Shown here: positions 9,596-18,546 of the stretch, piece after piece
Layout of the letters: the number at the start of each line of letters is the position of its first letter
Position numbering within the stretch: the stretch's first letter is position 1
Assembly (NCBI RefSeq): GCF_013359905.1
Contig: NZ_JABMCC010000118.1
Span: 62,001 to 126,000 of the forward strand
Length of the DNA stretch: 64,000 nt
Direction of reading: 5' to 3'
DNA from: Paenibacillus taichungensis
Lineage (GTDB): Bacteria > Bacillota > Bacilli > Paenibacillales > Paenibacillaceae
Notes under the pieces: model-generated
Database searches by the model: none
The model's input: the letters and a program-made list of their open reading frames with translations, nothing else
What the model was told of the DNA's origin: nothing
Position numbers and translations under genes: made by a program

Positions 9596-9604
9596 TTTCA
9601 CTGC

Positions 9605-10510
9605 TCAATAACCCTCCTTATTCCTCAACTCCATTTCTCTTCTGAACTTTAACGGGGTGATTTGCATGATTTTGCGAAACTGATTAATAAAATAGCTTGT
9701 GCTATTAAATCCAACTTCATAAGCAATTTCGGTTATACTGCGTTCCTGGAGTTGCAACAGCTCCACGCTCTTTTGGATGCGATAATCGATTACATACTGC
9801 ATAGGGGTTGTCTTCAGCATTTGTTTGAAATAACGGCAGGTTTCCGAGCGACTTAACTGACCCGCCCTCGCAATATCCTCCAATTTGATTGGTTCAGCGG
9901 AGTGCAGGTGAATCCATTCAACCATGTCCTTTATTCGCCTGCTTCTAATGATTTTGGATGGATCATATTCCAGCGCGTATCCGCTTGTAATCAGATGTTT
10001 CCATATCGTTAAAAGGCTTGAAGCCACATTCATTTCGTAAAATGGAGCCTGCTCAGCCAGGTCCTTTTTAACATGCCGAATGGCGTTCAGGACTTGAGCT
10101 CCACAGGGAACTTCCCTTTTGATATGAAGATAAGGTAAATTGGTTGCTGAGATATAAGGATGAACGTACTTCAAATATAACTCGGATGGTACAACAAATT
10201 GCGGAGAGACATTTAGACAAAGATAAATACAATTATTCTTCTCCCCCCGTTCCTCCGCCATGTGCATACAACCACTGTTGATAAACAGCCCGTCGCCTTG
10301 TGGCACAACGATCTTTTGATCATTTACATAAAAAAGAGCTTCGCCCTGGACAACCAAAACAAACTGCAATTCATCATGCCAGTGCAAAGGAATATGCCCG
10401 TGAACATTGCGTACAATTGTGGTTTCATAACACGCAACAGGCAGAGTAACTGTACGATGCTCCGTTAGTTCCCTCCCGTTCTGATCAATCCTGAATTCTA
10501 CTTTAAGCAT
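9605..10510 (-). CDS. AraC-family transcriptional regulator with cupin sensor domain
   Basis: The 301-residue protein has an N-terminal cupin-like sensor (HWHDELQFVLVVQGEA and GDGLFINSGCMH near residues 40-85) and a C-terminal AraC HTH pair from about residue 195, including LARSETCRYFKQM-like and FNSTSYFINQFRKIMQITPLKF motifs. It is divergent from the DMT transporter gene across a 109-base spacer, so regulating that transporter is the natural inference. The ligand cannot be read from sequence. Confidence 0.88.
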   Translation of the reverse strand: MLKVEFRIDQNGRELTEHRTVTLPVACYETTIVRNVHGHIPLHWHDELQFVLVVQGEALFYVNDQKIVVPQGDGLFINSGCMHMAEERGEKNNCIYLCLNVSPQFVVPSELYLKYVHPYISATNLPYLHIKREVPCGAQVLNAIRHVKKDLAEQAPFYEMNVASSLLTIWKHLITSGYALEYDPSKIIRSRRIKDMVEWIHLHSAEPIKLEDIARAGQLSRSETCRYFKQMLKTTPMQYVIDYRIQKSVELLQLQERSITEIAYEVGFNSTSYFINQFRKIMQITPLKFRREMELRNKEGY

Positions 10511-10619
10511 ATTTTCTCATCTCAATATAATGATATTTATCTGTGCGATATTGATATTATTATAGCCTATTACGTTTTAATATAGCACTATTCTTATATT
10601 TAAGGTGAGGACGCTATTC

Positions 10620-11552
10620 ATGAAAATATCTATTCAAAGATCCAGAAAATCAGGCCTCTTCTTCGTTCTTACAGGAGCGATATGCTGGGGCATTGGTGGA
10701 ACGGTTTCACAAAAACTGTTTCAACAATACGGAATCGAAGTCAACTGGTTTGTAACGGTACGACTGCTGATTGCGGGTATACTGCTGCTGATGGTTCAAT
10801 CCTTTACTACAAGGCGCTCGCAAATTTTCGATATGTGGAAGCAGAAAAAAACAGCCTTGCAGCTAATCACTTTCGGATTATTCGGGATGCTCGCTGTTCA
10901 ATATACGTAAATGGCGTCTATTCAACATGGCAACTCCGCAGTGGCGACATTACTTCAATATCTGTCACCAGTCATGATCATGGTCTATATGATCTGGAGA
11001 AAACAGGCTACTCTGACCAGAAAGGATGTTATATCAGCGATTCTGGCTCTAAGCGGGTGTTTTCTTCTACTGACTAATGGTTCTCTCTCCCAATTGTCTG
11101 TGCCTTTACCCGCTGTTTTGTGGGGGGTGTTATCCGGAGTTGCCGCTGCCTTTTATACTCTCTACGCCGTGAAGCTGATTGAAAAGTTTGATTCACTCGT
11201 CGTTGTCGGCTGGGCAATGATTATCGGAGGGGCTGCACTAAGTCTCATCCACCCACCATGGGAAATAGACTTTGCCAGCTTGCGTTTGGAAACCTACGGA
11301 TATTTGGCCTTTACCATTATTTTAGGGACAATGATTGCATTCTGGTTCTATATCGAAAGTTTAAAAAGCCTGACAGCCAAAGAAACAAGTTTAATGGGAA
11401 GTGCGGAGCCTCTTGCTGCCGTTGGCACCACTGTTATTTGGTTACATGAGCCTTTTGGTTTATTTCAATGGCTGGGAACCGCATGTATCATTGGATTGAT
11501 ATTATTGTTGCAGTCGAATCGTCCCAAACCCATCCAGGCTAACGACAAATAA
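10620..11552 (+). pseudogene. EamA/DMT-type transporter interrupted by an in-frame stop
   Basis: The frame encodes a ten-helix EamA permease of about 310 codons. Two EamA repeats are visible, one starting [19 protein letters not shown] and a second ending [17 protein letters not shown] at 10908-10910 interrupts it after AVQYT; the frame continues with [20 protein letters not shown]. In relatives this position is usually an aromatic residue (a Y or F in QYTY), so one base change from TAC or TAT would explain it. The gene starts at ATG 10620 behind AAGGTGAGG. It may be inactive, a sequencing error, or reinitiate at ATG 10911. Confidence 0.8.
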
Positions 11553-11640
11553 CCTTCTTCGCATATTAATGCGCGATAGAAGGTTGTTAGTTGTCGTATA
11601 TTGGTGTTTTAACACCAATATTGTTGCCTGCAATCCAAAA

Positions 11641-12396
11641 TCACTGTGCGATCTGGTCGCGGATGGATTGAAGTATTTTTTTCTCCAGCCGCGACACCTG
11701 CACCTGGGATATACCCAGCCTACTGGCGACCTCGGACTGGGTCTGATCCCGGTAATACCGGAGGTATACAATCAGCCGTTCCCGTTCACTGAGACCGCCT
11801 ATTGCTTCGTTTAGCGCCAGTTTGTCAAACCACCGTTCCTGAGACTCGTCGGCAATCTGGTCCATTAGTGTAATCGGATCACCGTCATTCTCAAAAACCG
11901 TCTCATGTATAGAGGTAGGCGGTTTGTTCGCTTCCTGCGCAAAAACAACTTCCTCCGGGGTTACCCCCAGCTCTTCAGCCACTTCCTTGATCGTGGGCAG
12001 ACGGTCCAGGTTTTTGGACAATTCATCCCTTTTCTTGCGGACTTTATTCGCCATCTCCTTCAGTGAACGACTGACCTTAAGGGTGCCGTCGTCCCGCAGG
12101 AAGCGCTGAATTTCTCCGATAATCATCGGGACAGCATAGGTGGAGAATTTTACATCATAACTGAGATCGAATTTATCCACCGATTTGAGCAGCCCGATAC
12201 AACCAATCTGGAACAGATCTTCCGGCTCATATCCCCTGTTCATAAAACGTTGTACGACGGACCAGACGAGTCTGATGTTGCAGTTCACCAGCGTATCCCG
12301 TGCGACATGGTCACCCGACTGACTGAGCGCAATCAGCCGTTTGACCTCGGCATCGTCCAAATAGGTCTGTGAAGACTGTTTCACTTCAGCATCCAT
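11641..12396 (-). CDS. sigF: RNA polymerase forespore sigma factor SigF
   Basis: SigF directs the first forespore-specific transcription. The 251-residue protein has sigma region 2 (GYEPEDLFQIGCIGLLKSVDKFD), region 3 and a region 4 HTH (SEVASRLGISQVQVSRLEKKIL), and matches Bacillus SigF in length and order. It is held inactive by SpoIIAB, encoded 14 bases upstream in the same operon. It is the last gene of dacF-spoIIAA-spoIIAB-sigF. Confidence 0.97.
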   Translation of the reverse strand: MDAEVKQSSQTYLDDAEVKRLIALSQSGDHVARDTLVNCNIRLVWSVVQRFMNRGYEPEDLFQIGCIGLLKSVDKFDLSYDVKFSTYAVPMIIGEIQRFLRDDGTLKVSRSLKEMANKVRKKRDELSKNLDRLPTIKEVAEELGVTPEEVVFAQEANKPPTSIHETVFENDGDPITLMDQIADESQERWFDKLALNEAIGGLSERERLIVYLRYYRDQTQSEVASRLGISQVQVSRLEKKILQSIRDQIAQ

Positions 12397-12410
12397 AAGA
12401 CCACCAACCC

Positions 12411-12866
12411 CTAATTATACAATGCTTTCTTGGATTCAATCCTTTTCTTCATCTTGATGGAGGTGCCTCTGCCGGGCTCACTGCTGACTTCGAATTCATC
12501 CATGAAGTTTTCCATAATGGTGAAGCCCATGCCCGAGCGCTCAAGTTCGGGTTTGGACGTATACAACGGCTGTTTGGCCAGTTCAAGATCTTCGATGCCT
12601 TCACCGCGGTCTTCCACAATGATGGTGATCATGTCATCGCGAATCTCGGCTTGAATGGACACGACACCTTCCGGATTGTTGTTATAACCGTGGATGATGC
12701 TGTTCGTTACGGCTTCCGAAATGACTGTCTTCAGATCGCTAAGCTCGTCCATCGTAGGATCAAGCTGGGAGATGAAGGCAGCAACCGTCACCCGTGCGAA
12801 CGATTCGTTCTCCGACTTGGCCGCGAATTGCAGATTCATGAAATTTGTCCCCGTTCCTTCATTCAT
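12411..12866 (-). CDS. spoIIAB: Anti-sigma-F factor and SpoIIAA kinase
   Basis: SpoIIAB is a GHKL-fold serine kinase that binds SigF and phosphorylates SpoIIAA. Visible are the N box ([17 protein letters not shown]), the DRGEGI motif and GMGFTIM of the ATP lid. At 151 residues it has the expected size. Its start overlaps the spoIIAA stop by four bases, so the two are coupled. It functions in the predivisional cell and forespore. Confidence 0.97.
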   Translation of the reverse strand: MNEGTGTNFMNLQFAAKSENESFARVTVAAFISQLDPTMDELSDLKTVISEAVTNSIIHGYNNNPEGVVSIQAEIRDDMITIIVEDRGEGIEDLELAKQPLYTSKPELERSGMGFTIMENFMDEFEVSSEPGRGTSIKMKKRIESKKALYN

Positions 12867-13216
12867 GAGACGACCTCCAGACCCGAGAGAGCAGTTCCCT
12901 CATTTTCGTAAATCGGCATAATCTTGAACAAACCCGACATTTCCAGCAAACGATACACTGGCGGATTGACATCACAGACAACCATCTTGCCGCCTTTATT
13001 CTTAATGAGCTTATATCTTCCCAAAATGACACCCAGACCCGAACTGTCCATAAATTGCAGATCTTTCAGGCTGAGTACCAGATGCTCGCATTGTCTGCGC
13101 TGGATGGCTTCATCCATCTGCATCCGTACCATATCAGCTGTATGGTGATCCAGCTCCCCGGATAATCGCACAATCAGAATCCCGCGGTGATGTTCCATTT
13201 CCACATGCAAGTTCAC
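12863..13216 (-). CDS. spoIIAA: Anti-anti-sigma factor SpoIIAA
   Basis: A 117-residue STAS-domain protein that releases SigF from SpoIIAB when dephosphorylated by SpoIIE. The phosphorylatable serine lies in [14 protein letters not shown] (about residue 57), preceded by the usual LSLKDLQ strand. It is the first of the three regulator genes, with the four-base overlap into spoIIAB. Confidence 0.96.
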   Translation of the reverse strand: MNLHVEMEHHRGILIVRLSGELDHHTADMVRMQMDEAIQRRQCEHLVLSLKDLQFMDSSGLGVILGRYKLIKNKGGKMVVCDVNPPVYRLLEMSGLFKIMPIYENEGTALSGLEVVS

Positions 13217-13250
13217 GTTTGCTCACTCTCCTCCCTGTCTTGAACAAGGA

Positions 13251-13276
13251 TTTCTACGTTCCCGAAGGCTTTTCCT
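13251..13276 (-). promoter_or_regulatory. Candidate SigH promoter for spoIIAA-spoIIAB-sigF
   Basis: On the minus strand AGGAAAA is followed after 12 bases by GTAGAAA, close to the SigH consensus (AGGAWWW, then RNNGAAT). It sits about 35 bases ahead of spoIIAA, where Bacillus subtilis has its SigH promoter. The -10 element is imperfect. Confidence 0.4.
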
Positions 13277-13359
13277 GCCCCCCGACAAAACTAGAAGAAA
13301 ACCCCTATTTAACTACAAAATATGTTCAAAGGATGTACGCAACCTGCATAAATCGCCGT

Positions 13360-14535
13360 TTAATCGAACAGATTGGAGGTTGTGCGTTTGAACAGCTTCC
13401 ACCAGCCTGCCTTGTCCACATCCTGCGGAGCCTGAATGTCGAATTCCTTGATAACTTCATTGCCCTGGTAGACGACTAGTTTACCTACACTCTGACCTGC
13501 TTTGACCGGAGCTTTTACTTCTTTGGCCATCAGCAATTCATGACGGATCTCATCCGATTTTGCACCTTTACGCATCAGCACACTATAATTTTGTGTTGCA
13601 TTCAGCGGCACTTCAGCAACTTCACCTTTTTCAATTTTCAGACTGCCCAACAGGTCCCCTGACTTGTACAGAGGTTTCATCGTGTATTGCCCAAAAGCAT
13701 AGTCAAACATCGAGGACACTTCGCTGTTGCGTGTTTTGGTATTGGGTTCGCCCAGCACCACGGAAACGACACGCAGACCATCCTTCATCGCTGTAGCCGA
13801 GAGACAAAACTTGGCTTCGGAAGTATATCCTGTTTTCAACCCATCCGCACCGGAGTAAAAACGAACTAACTTGTTCGTATTCACCAGCCAGAATGGCTTC
13901 TCGCTATCTTTACGAAGGTAGTCCTGATATGCACCAGTATATTTCGTAATTCCGGGATGCTTCAGCAGTTCACGGCTCATGACCGCAATGTCATGCGCGG
14001 AAGAATAATGATTATCTACCGGAAGGCCGTTACAGTTGGCAAAATGAGTATCCTTCATGCCGAGCTCCTTTGCCCGTTCATTCATCAGTTGTACAAAGGC
14101 TTCCTCTGAGCCAGCAATTTTCTCAGCCATTGCTACAGAAGCATCATTACCAGAGGCCATAGCAATCCCTTTTAACATATCGTCGACCGACATCTCTTCC
14201 CCAGGTTCCAGAAAAATCTGTGATCCACCCATGGATGCAGCATATTCACTCGTTCTCACTTTATCCGTCAGCTTCAACTTGCCAGAATCGACCGCTTCAA
14301 TGGTGAGCAGCATGGTCATAATCTTCGTAATGCTCGCCGGAGGCAGCTGATCATGACTGTTTTTTTCAAAAATGACCGTGCCCGTATCTGCATCCATCAA
14401 AATGGCGGAGCGTGCCGACGGGGCCAAATCTGTTCCCCCCGCTGCTTTGGGAGTTTCTTCAGCCAGCGCGGTTGATGCCATCAGGGACAGCAGGATACAA
14501 AGGGTCATGAACGATGCCATTATTCGTTTCTTCAC
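13360..14535 (-). CDS. dacF: D-alanyl-D-alanine carboxypeptidase DacF
   Basis: A penicillin-binding protein of the S11 family that trims peptidoglycan stem peptides, made in the forespore. The signal peptide (residues about 1-26, cut near STALAEE) leads to the SxxK motif PPASITK, the SGN motif MASGNDAS and the KTG motif DGLKTGYT, then a PBP5-type C-terminal domain. The start GTG at 14535 is chosen because GAGGAGGT lies seven bases upstream; an ATG 42 bases further out would spoil the signal peptide. Confidence 0.93.
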   Translation of the reverse strand: MKKRIMASFMTLCILLSLMASTALAEETPKAAGGTDLAPSARSAILMDADTGTVIFEKNSHDQLPPASITKIMTMLLTIEAVDSGKLKLTDKVRTSEYAASMGGSQIFLEPGEEMSVDDMLKGIAMASGNDASVAMAEKIAGSEEAFVQLMNERAKELGMKDTHFANCNGLPVDNHYSSAHDIAVMSRELLKHPGITKYTGAYQDYLRKDSEKPFWLVNTNKLVRFYSGADGLKTGYTSEAKFCLSATAMKDGLRVVSVVLGEPNTKTRNSEVSSMFDYAFGQYTMKPLYKSGDLLGSLKIEKGEVAEVPLNATQNYSVLMRKGAKSDEIRHELLMAKEVKAPVKAGQSVGKLVVYQGNEVIKEFDIQAPQDVDKAGWWKLFKRTTSNLFD

Positions 14536-14726
14536 TAAGGTTACCTCCTCAAATGACTTGCTTACTGCATGTTCCATGCATGCATGTACTGCTAATCATT
14601 GTCGGCCCGATTGAAGTAAATTATTCCATGTAAAGAATGATTTCCCGAACTTTTTATGTAATCCATGTGAAACACCAAAAAACGAGCCTGAACTACTGGA
14701 TGAGTGAACAGCCGTTAAGGAAATAA

Positions 14727-14773
14727 AAAAGGCAACCTGCCCCAATGAATCACATTAGGGTAGATCGCCTTTT
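14727..14773 (-). terminator. punA terminator
   Basis: AAAAGGC and GCCTTTT with inner CCC/GGGG pairing form the hairpin, followed on the minus strand by a T run. It lies just past the punA stop codon. Confidence 0.75.
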
Positions 14774-14785
14774 CTTAATGGTCAG

Positions 14786-15610
14786 TTACATTTGTGGAAT
14801 AACAGCCAGCACAAGGGCCAGGAACGATTCACGAACACGTTCTGTCGTCTCCATAACCTCATCATGCGACAACGGCTGGTCCAGAATGCCGGCAGCCATG
14901 TTGCTGATACAAGAAATACCGAGCACTTCCAGGCCAGCGTGGCGTGCTACGATAACCTCAGAAACGGTAGACATGCCGACAGCATCCGCACCCAACGTAC
15001 GCAGCATCACGATCTCAGCTGGTGTCTCGTAGTTTGGACCAAGCATACCTGCGTATACCCCTTCACGTACATCAAAACCTTGTGACGCAGCTGTATCCTT
15101 CGCGAGCGCACGCAGACGGCGGCTGTACGCTTCGGACAGATCTGGGAAACGCACACCCAGCGCGGAGTCATTCGGTCCGATTAATGGATTCTTGCCTGTG
15201 AGATTCAGATGATCCGAGATCAGCATCAGGTCACCAGCCTCATAAGAGGTATTCACTCCACCTGCAGCGTTCGTTACGAGCAAGGAAGTTACACCCAGTT
15301 CTTTCATAACACGCACCGGGAAGGCAGTAAGTTCCGGGCCATATCCTTCGTACATGTGGAAACGACCTTTCATCATGACGACCGGACGGCCTTTGATGGT
15401 TCCCACCAGCAATTCGCCTTCATGTCCCTCTACTGTGGACACTGGAAAATGCGGAATATCCTGATAGGCGATGCTGACGCCATCTTCAATCAATTCTGCT
15501 AAAATGCCAAGTCCTGAACCTAAAATCAAACCGACTTCCGGTTTAATGGAACTTTTGCTTTGGATGTAAGATGCCGCTTCCAAAATCATCTGTTGGTTTA
15601 ATGCTGTCAT
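14786..15610 (-). CDS. punA: Purine-nucleoside phosphorylase
   Basis: The trimeric PNP cleaves guanosine and inosine to base and ribose 1-phosphate. At 274 residues it has the family length. Motifs include GLILGSGLG (phosphate-binding), KGRFHMYEGY, VTNAAGG and VGMSTVSEVIVARH. The start at ATG 15610 follows AAGGGGGA; an upstream in-frame ATG adds unconserved residues. It lies between xerD and dacF; the phosphopentomutase gene found beside it in Bacillus subtilis is missing. Confidence 0.95.
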   Translation of the reverse strand: MTALNQQMILEAASYIQSKSSIKPEVGLILGSGLGILAELIEDGVSIAYQDIPHFPVSTVEGHEGELLVGTIKGRPVVMMKGRFHMYEGYGPELTAFPVRVMKELGVTSLLVTNAAGGVNTSYEAGDLMLISDHLNLTGKNPLIGPNDSALGVRFPDLSEAYSRRLRALAKDTAASQGFDVREGVYAGMLGPNYETPAEIVMLRTLGADAVGMSTVSEVIVARHAGLEVLGISCISNMAAGILDQPLSHDEVMETTERVRESFLALVLAVIPQM

Positions 15611-15789
15611 AAGATGTTCCCCCTTGAGTTGAAACGATCCGTCTGTATCCGCAAATGGCATCAATCAAAACTACACGCTGAAATGATGCATTCGCTTATG
15701 TATAACGGCGTTTAAATGTGTTCAATTTATTTTATCCTAAATCAGACTATTGTTCCGCTTTTTTTTGCAGATTTATATCCAAGTAGAAA

Positions 15790-16680
15790 CTATTTTGCCC
15801 GCGGATGATGAGATTCATAAATCTCTTTCATCGTTTTGCGGCCATGATGTCCATATTGTTGCCCAGGCTGCTCCACATGACCGAGCATGTCCTGCACCGC
15901 GCGGGTATCTGCCCCACTGGCAATCAGGTGAGCGGCAAAGGAATGACGTAGCGTATGTGGGGTAATTTCACCAGAGATTCCCGCATCCATCGCTGCTTTT
16001 TTGAGCAGCTTCCAGAAGCCCTGCCGGGTTAATCTTCTACCGGATACGTTGACAAAGAGAGCCTGCTCGTCCGTATCATTTTTAATTAGCAGGTTTCGGT
16101 ACTCGTTCACATAAACACTTGCCCACTCTGCTGCAGGCGCACCTATTGGCAAAATTCGTTCTTTACCGGCACCTCCACAGCGGATAAAGCGCATGCCTGG
16201 CTGTACGTCCCGCACATCCAGTGCAATCAGTTCAGATACACGAATGCCTGTCGCATACAATAGCTCCAGCATGGCCCGGTCACGCACCCCTTGCGGTGAA
16301 CGGGTATCGGGGGATGCGAGCAGCAATTCGATCTCTTGGATGGTTAACACCTGCGGTGGTGTCTTGTCTGCTTTTGGAGCCTCCACATCAAACGTAGGGT
16401 CCTGTAATATGTCACCACGCCGCATCAAAAAATGAAAATAGGAGCGCAGGGATACGACGCTGCGGGCAATGGTTGCATTCGCACGTCCTGCCTGTTTCTG
16501 CTGACCTACAAACAGGATAACATGTGTCCGGCGCACCTGCTCCGCTTCCCGGATACCGTATTCTTTATCCGCAAATTCGATGAACTTGTCCACGTCCCGA
16601 AGATACGATTCCAGCGTGCTGCTCGACATCCCTTTATCCTCTTCCAAGTATAAGGCATAGGCGTGTATCGTCTGCTTCAT
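15790..16680 (-). CDS. xerD: Tyrosine recombinase XerD
   Basis: XerD resolves chromosome dimers at dif with XerC. It has the N-terminal SAM-like core-binding domain and the catalytic R (ATGIRVSELIAL), HxxR (HTLRHSFAAHL) and H (DMLGH). The nucleophile region is odd: after LGH the sequence is VEQPGQQYGHH, so the tyrosine is eight residues after the histidine rather than the usual nine, and the common STTQIYTH is not kept. The start ATG 16680 follows GAGGAGC. It lies next to the DUF4227 gene and fur as in Bacillus. Confidence 0.9.
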   Translation of the reverse strand: MKQTIHAYALYLEEDKGMSSSTLESYLRDVDKFIEFADKEYGIREAEQVRRTHVILFVGQQKQAGRANATIARSVVSLRSYFHFLMRRGDILQDPTFDVEAPKADKTPPQVLTIQEIELLLASPDTRSPQGVRDRAMLELLYATGIRVSELIALDVRDVQPGMRFIRCGGAGKERILPIGAPAAEWASVYVNEYRNLLIKNDTDEQALFVNVSGRRLTRQGFWKLLKKAAMDAGISGEITPHTLRHSFAAHLIASGADTRAVQDMLGHVEQPGQQYGHHGRKTMKEIYESHHPRAK

Positions 16681-16753
16681 GCACAACGCTCCTCATCTGA
16701 CAGGACTGCCACACGGGCAACCTGCTTCCGTATTTGCATCCCTGGCTGTCCAG

Positions 16754-16996
16754 CTACTCTCCGTACCAATAAAATAAACGGAGACGCTCTGCCATTGTAG
16801 GACGTCCTTCCCCGTTACTTGGCCAAACCGTTTCCTGAAATACTTTAACCGCATTTCCTGTTGGCATCTGATATTGGTCCACAGGTGAGATCCATCCGTT
16901 GAACAAATCCAGGACATGATAGAACAGATAAACTAATGCAGCAAAAAATACGATAAATCGAATAAAACGGAGTCCTCTCCGCAGCGATATAATCAT
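16754..16996 (-). CDS. yqzK: DUF4227 (YqzK-like) membrane protein
   Basis: An 80-residue protein with one membrane helix near residues 12-30 and a conserved C-terminus (RPTMAERLRLFYWYGE). Its size and position between fur and xerD match Bacillus YqzK (DUF4227). Function is unknown. Confidence 0.8.
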   Translation of the reverse strand: MIISLRRGLRFIRFIVFFAALVYLFYHVLDLFNGWISPVDQYQMPTGNAVKVFQETVWPSNGEGRPTMAERLRLFYWYGE

Positions 16997-17106
16997 GGGT
17001 TGTACCCCTTTCTGGTTCGAATCCGACTCGTCTAGAATCAGGGTATGTTACCGAACACAAGAATATGACCTTCAGGGTAAACCTCACATCACACGCTGGA
17101 CCAAAA

Positions 17107-17139
17107 AAGCTCTCCCGTCAAAACCGCCGGTGAGAGCTT
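17107..17139 (-). terminator. fur terminator
   Basis: AAGCTCTC pairs with GAGAGCTT on the minus strand and is followed by a T run. It lies 15 bases past the fur stop. Confidence 0.85.
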
Positions 17140-17153
17140 GAAGATATGCTATG

Positions 17154-17621
17154 TTATTCTTCGTCTTTGGGCTTCTGGTCATTTTTAGCTTTGCAACGGT
17201 AACAAATCCCATGGAAATCCAATCGGTGATCTACTACCGAAAAGTTAAATTCCCGCTCCAGTCGCTCTTCAAGCGGTCCAAGCCAGTCTTCACGTATTTC
17301 ATCCATACTTCCGCATTGAACACAGATTAAGTGATGATGGTGATGCTTGGATGTATCTCCGCGTAGATCATAACGCGCTACACCGTCGCCGAAGTTGATT
17401 TTCTCTACAACATGCAGCTCACTCAGCAGTTCGAGGGTACGGTACACGGTTGCGAGACCGATTTCGGGAGCCTTTTCTTTCACGAGCATGAATACGTCTT
17501 CTGCGCTCAGATGATCTTCTTCATTCTCAAGAAGTACTCTTAAGGTGGCTTCCCGCTGGGGCGTTAATTTATATCCTTGGGACTGTAGTTGCTGCTTAAT
17601 TTTATCGATCCGTGCTTCCAT
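17154..17621 (-). CDS. fur: Ferric uptake regulator Fur
   Basis: A 155-residue Fur-family repressor. The winged-helix domain (GYKLTPQREATLRVLLEN, ATVYRTLELL) is followed by the metal-binding dimerisation domain with a KHHHHHLICVQCG motif and a second cysteine pair (CYRC). The iron-responsive Fur assignment rests on this and on its position by yqzK-xerD. The five Fur-box-like sites at 33.3-37.6 kb are probable targets. Confidence 0.93.
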   Translation of the reverse strand: MEARIDKIKQQLQSQGYKLTPQREATLRVLLENEEDHLSAEDVFMLVKEKAPEIGLATVYRTLELLSELHVVEKINFGDGVARYDLRGDTSKHHHHHLICVQCGSMDEIREDWLGPLEERLEREFNFSVVDHRLDFHGICYRCKAKNDQKPKDEE

Positions 17622-17729
17622 TTTCTCCCTCCCCCTAGGAAATCACTGCACACTGCAACTTAACCCACTTCTTTCATTATAGGGGGAGTACATAATTAAA
17701 GTCAACATTTTACACTATCACGCGCAAAG

Positions 17730-18359
17730 CTAAGCTGGTAGTAGCATCGGTGTGACCCAGCGCATCATCGCAGGTGTAACCCATGTTTCAAATGACGCAA
17801 CCCCTAGCAGCAGTGCTGCCATAACGAGAGTTAACACCATATATGAAGCAAAAGGCTTCTGACGACCTGGCGTCCGCTGCATCAGAACACGGTTCCGAAT
17901 AATGTATAAGGAAAAGGTCATGGCCGACACACTGCAAATGAGCAGTACCGGAATCACGAATAAATTATGAGGCGCAACGGAAACCAGGGCAAACAACAGC
18001 CCTTTCCATGAATACTGTCCGACAAGGTAACCCACTGTAAAACCAATGAGCACTCCTTTCAGAAAATCCAGAACCAATATGCCCGGCAGGCCGATGACCG
18101 ATAAACCCAGAATGAAGATCAGGCCAACCCACTTTAGATGAAGCATGGCAATGTCCCAATAGGTTCCGGTCTCAATCACCTGTCCGCTGTGCTGTACCGT
18201 CATGAAGAAGTTACCGAGGTATCCCTCCAAATCCTGGCGTTGTTCAAGGGATAGGGCATTAACCATCAGGGCGCCAAAAATGACACCCACCAGAAACAAG
18301 ACAGCCACGAATACATATAAAGAGGTTTGGCCTTTGAATGTGAAGTAGGCAGAACGCAT
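17730..18359 (-). CDS. spoIIM: Stage II sporulation protein M
   Basis: SpoIIM is part of the SpoIIDMP engulfment machine in the mother-cell membrane. The protein has five predicted membrane helices, including an N-terminal one (LYVFVAVLFLVGVIFGALMV) and a GLPGILVLDFLKGVLIGFTVGYL core typical of the family. The start is set at ATG 18359 (210 residues, near the Bacillus length of 214); upstream ATGs add a short hydrophilic stretch. Confidence 0.9.
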   Translation of the reverse strand: MRSAYFTFKGQTSLYVFVAVLFLVGVIFGALMVNALSLEQRQDLEGYLGNFFMTVQHSGQVIETGTYWDIAMLHLKWVGLIFILGLSVIGLPGILVLDFLKGVLIGFTVGYLVGQYSWKGLLFALVSVAPHNLFVIPVLLICSVSAMTFSLYIIRNRVLMQRTPGRQKPFASYMVLTLVMAALLLGVASFETWVTPAMMRWVTPMLLPA

Positions 18360-18546
18360 ACAGGTACGAGTCCCCTTTCCGGTTATCATGCTGCAAGGAT
18401 GTCGAGTGAAATCCTCATAGTCATTCTTATGAACCGGAATGCACACGTATGACTTCTTGTCCAGATTCCAATTTCTTCTTCATGACAAAATGCCATTCCC
18501 GTACCAATGATGCTAACTTCACTTTATGACCCTACCGCAAACTTCT

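Noticed and set aside
16845-17087. An alternative frame over the DUF4227 gene
   Set aside because: The DUF4227 frame has the conserved family sequence and better context; the other is its shadow.
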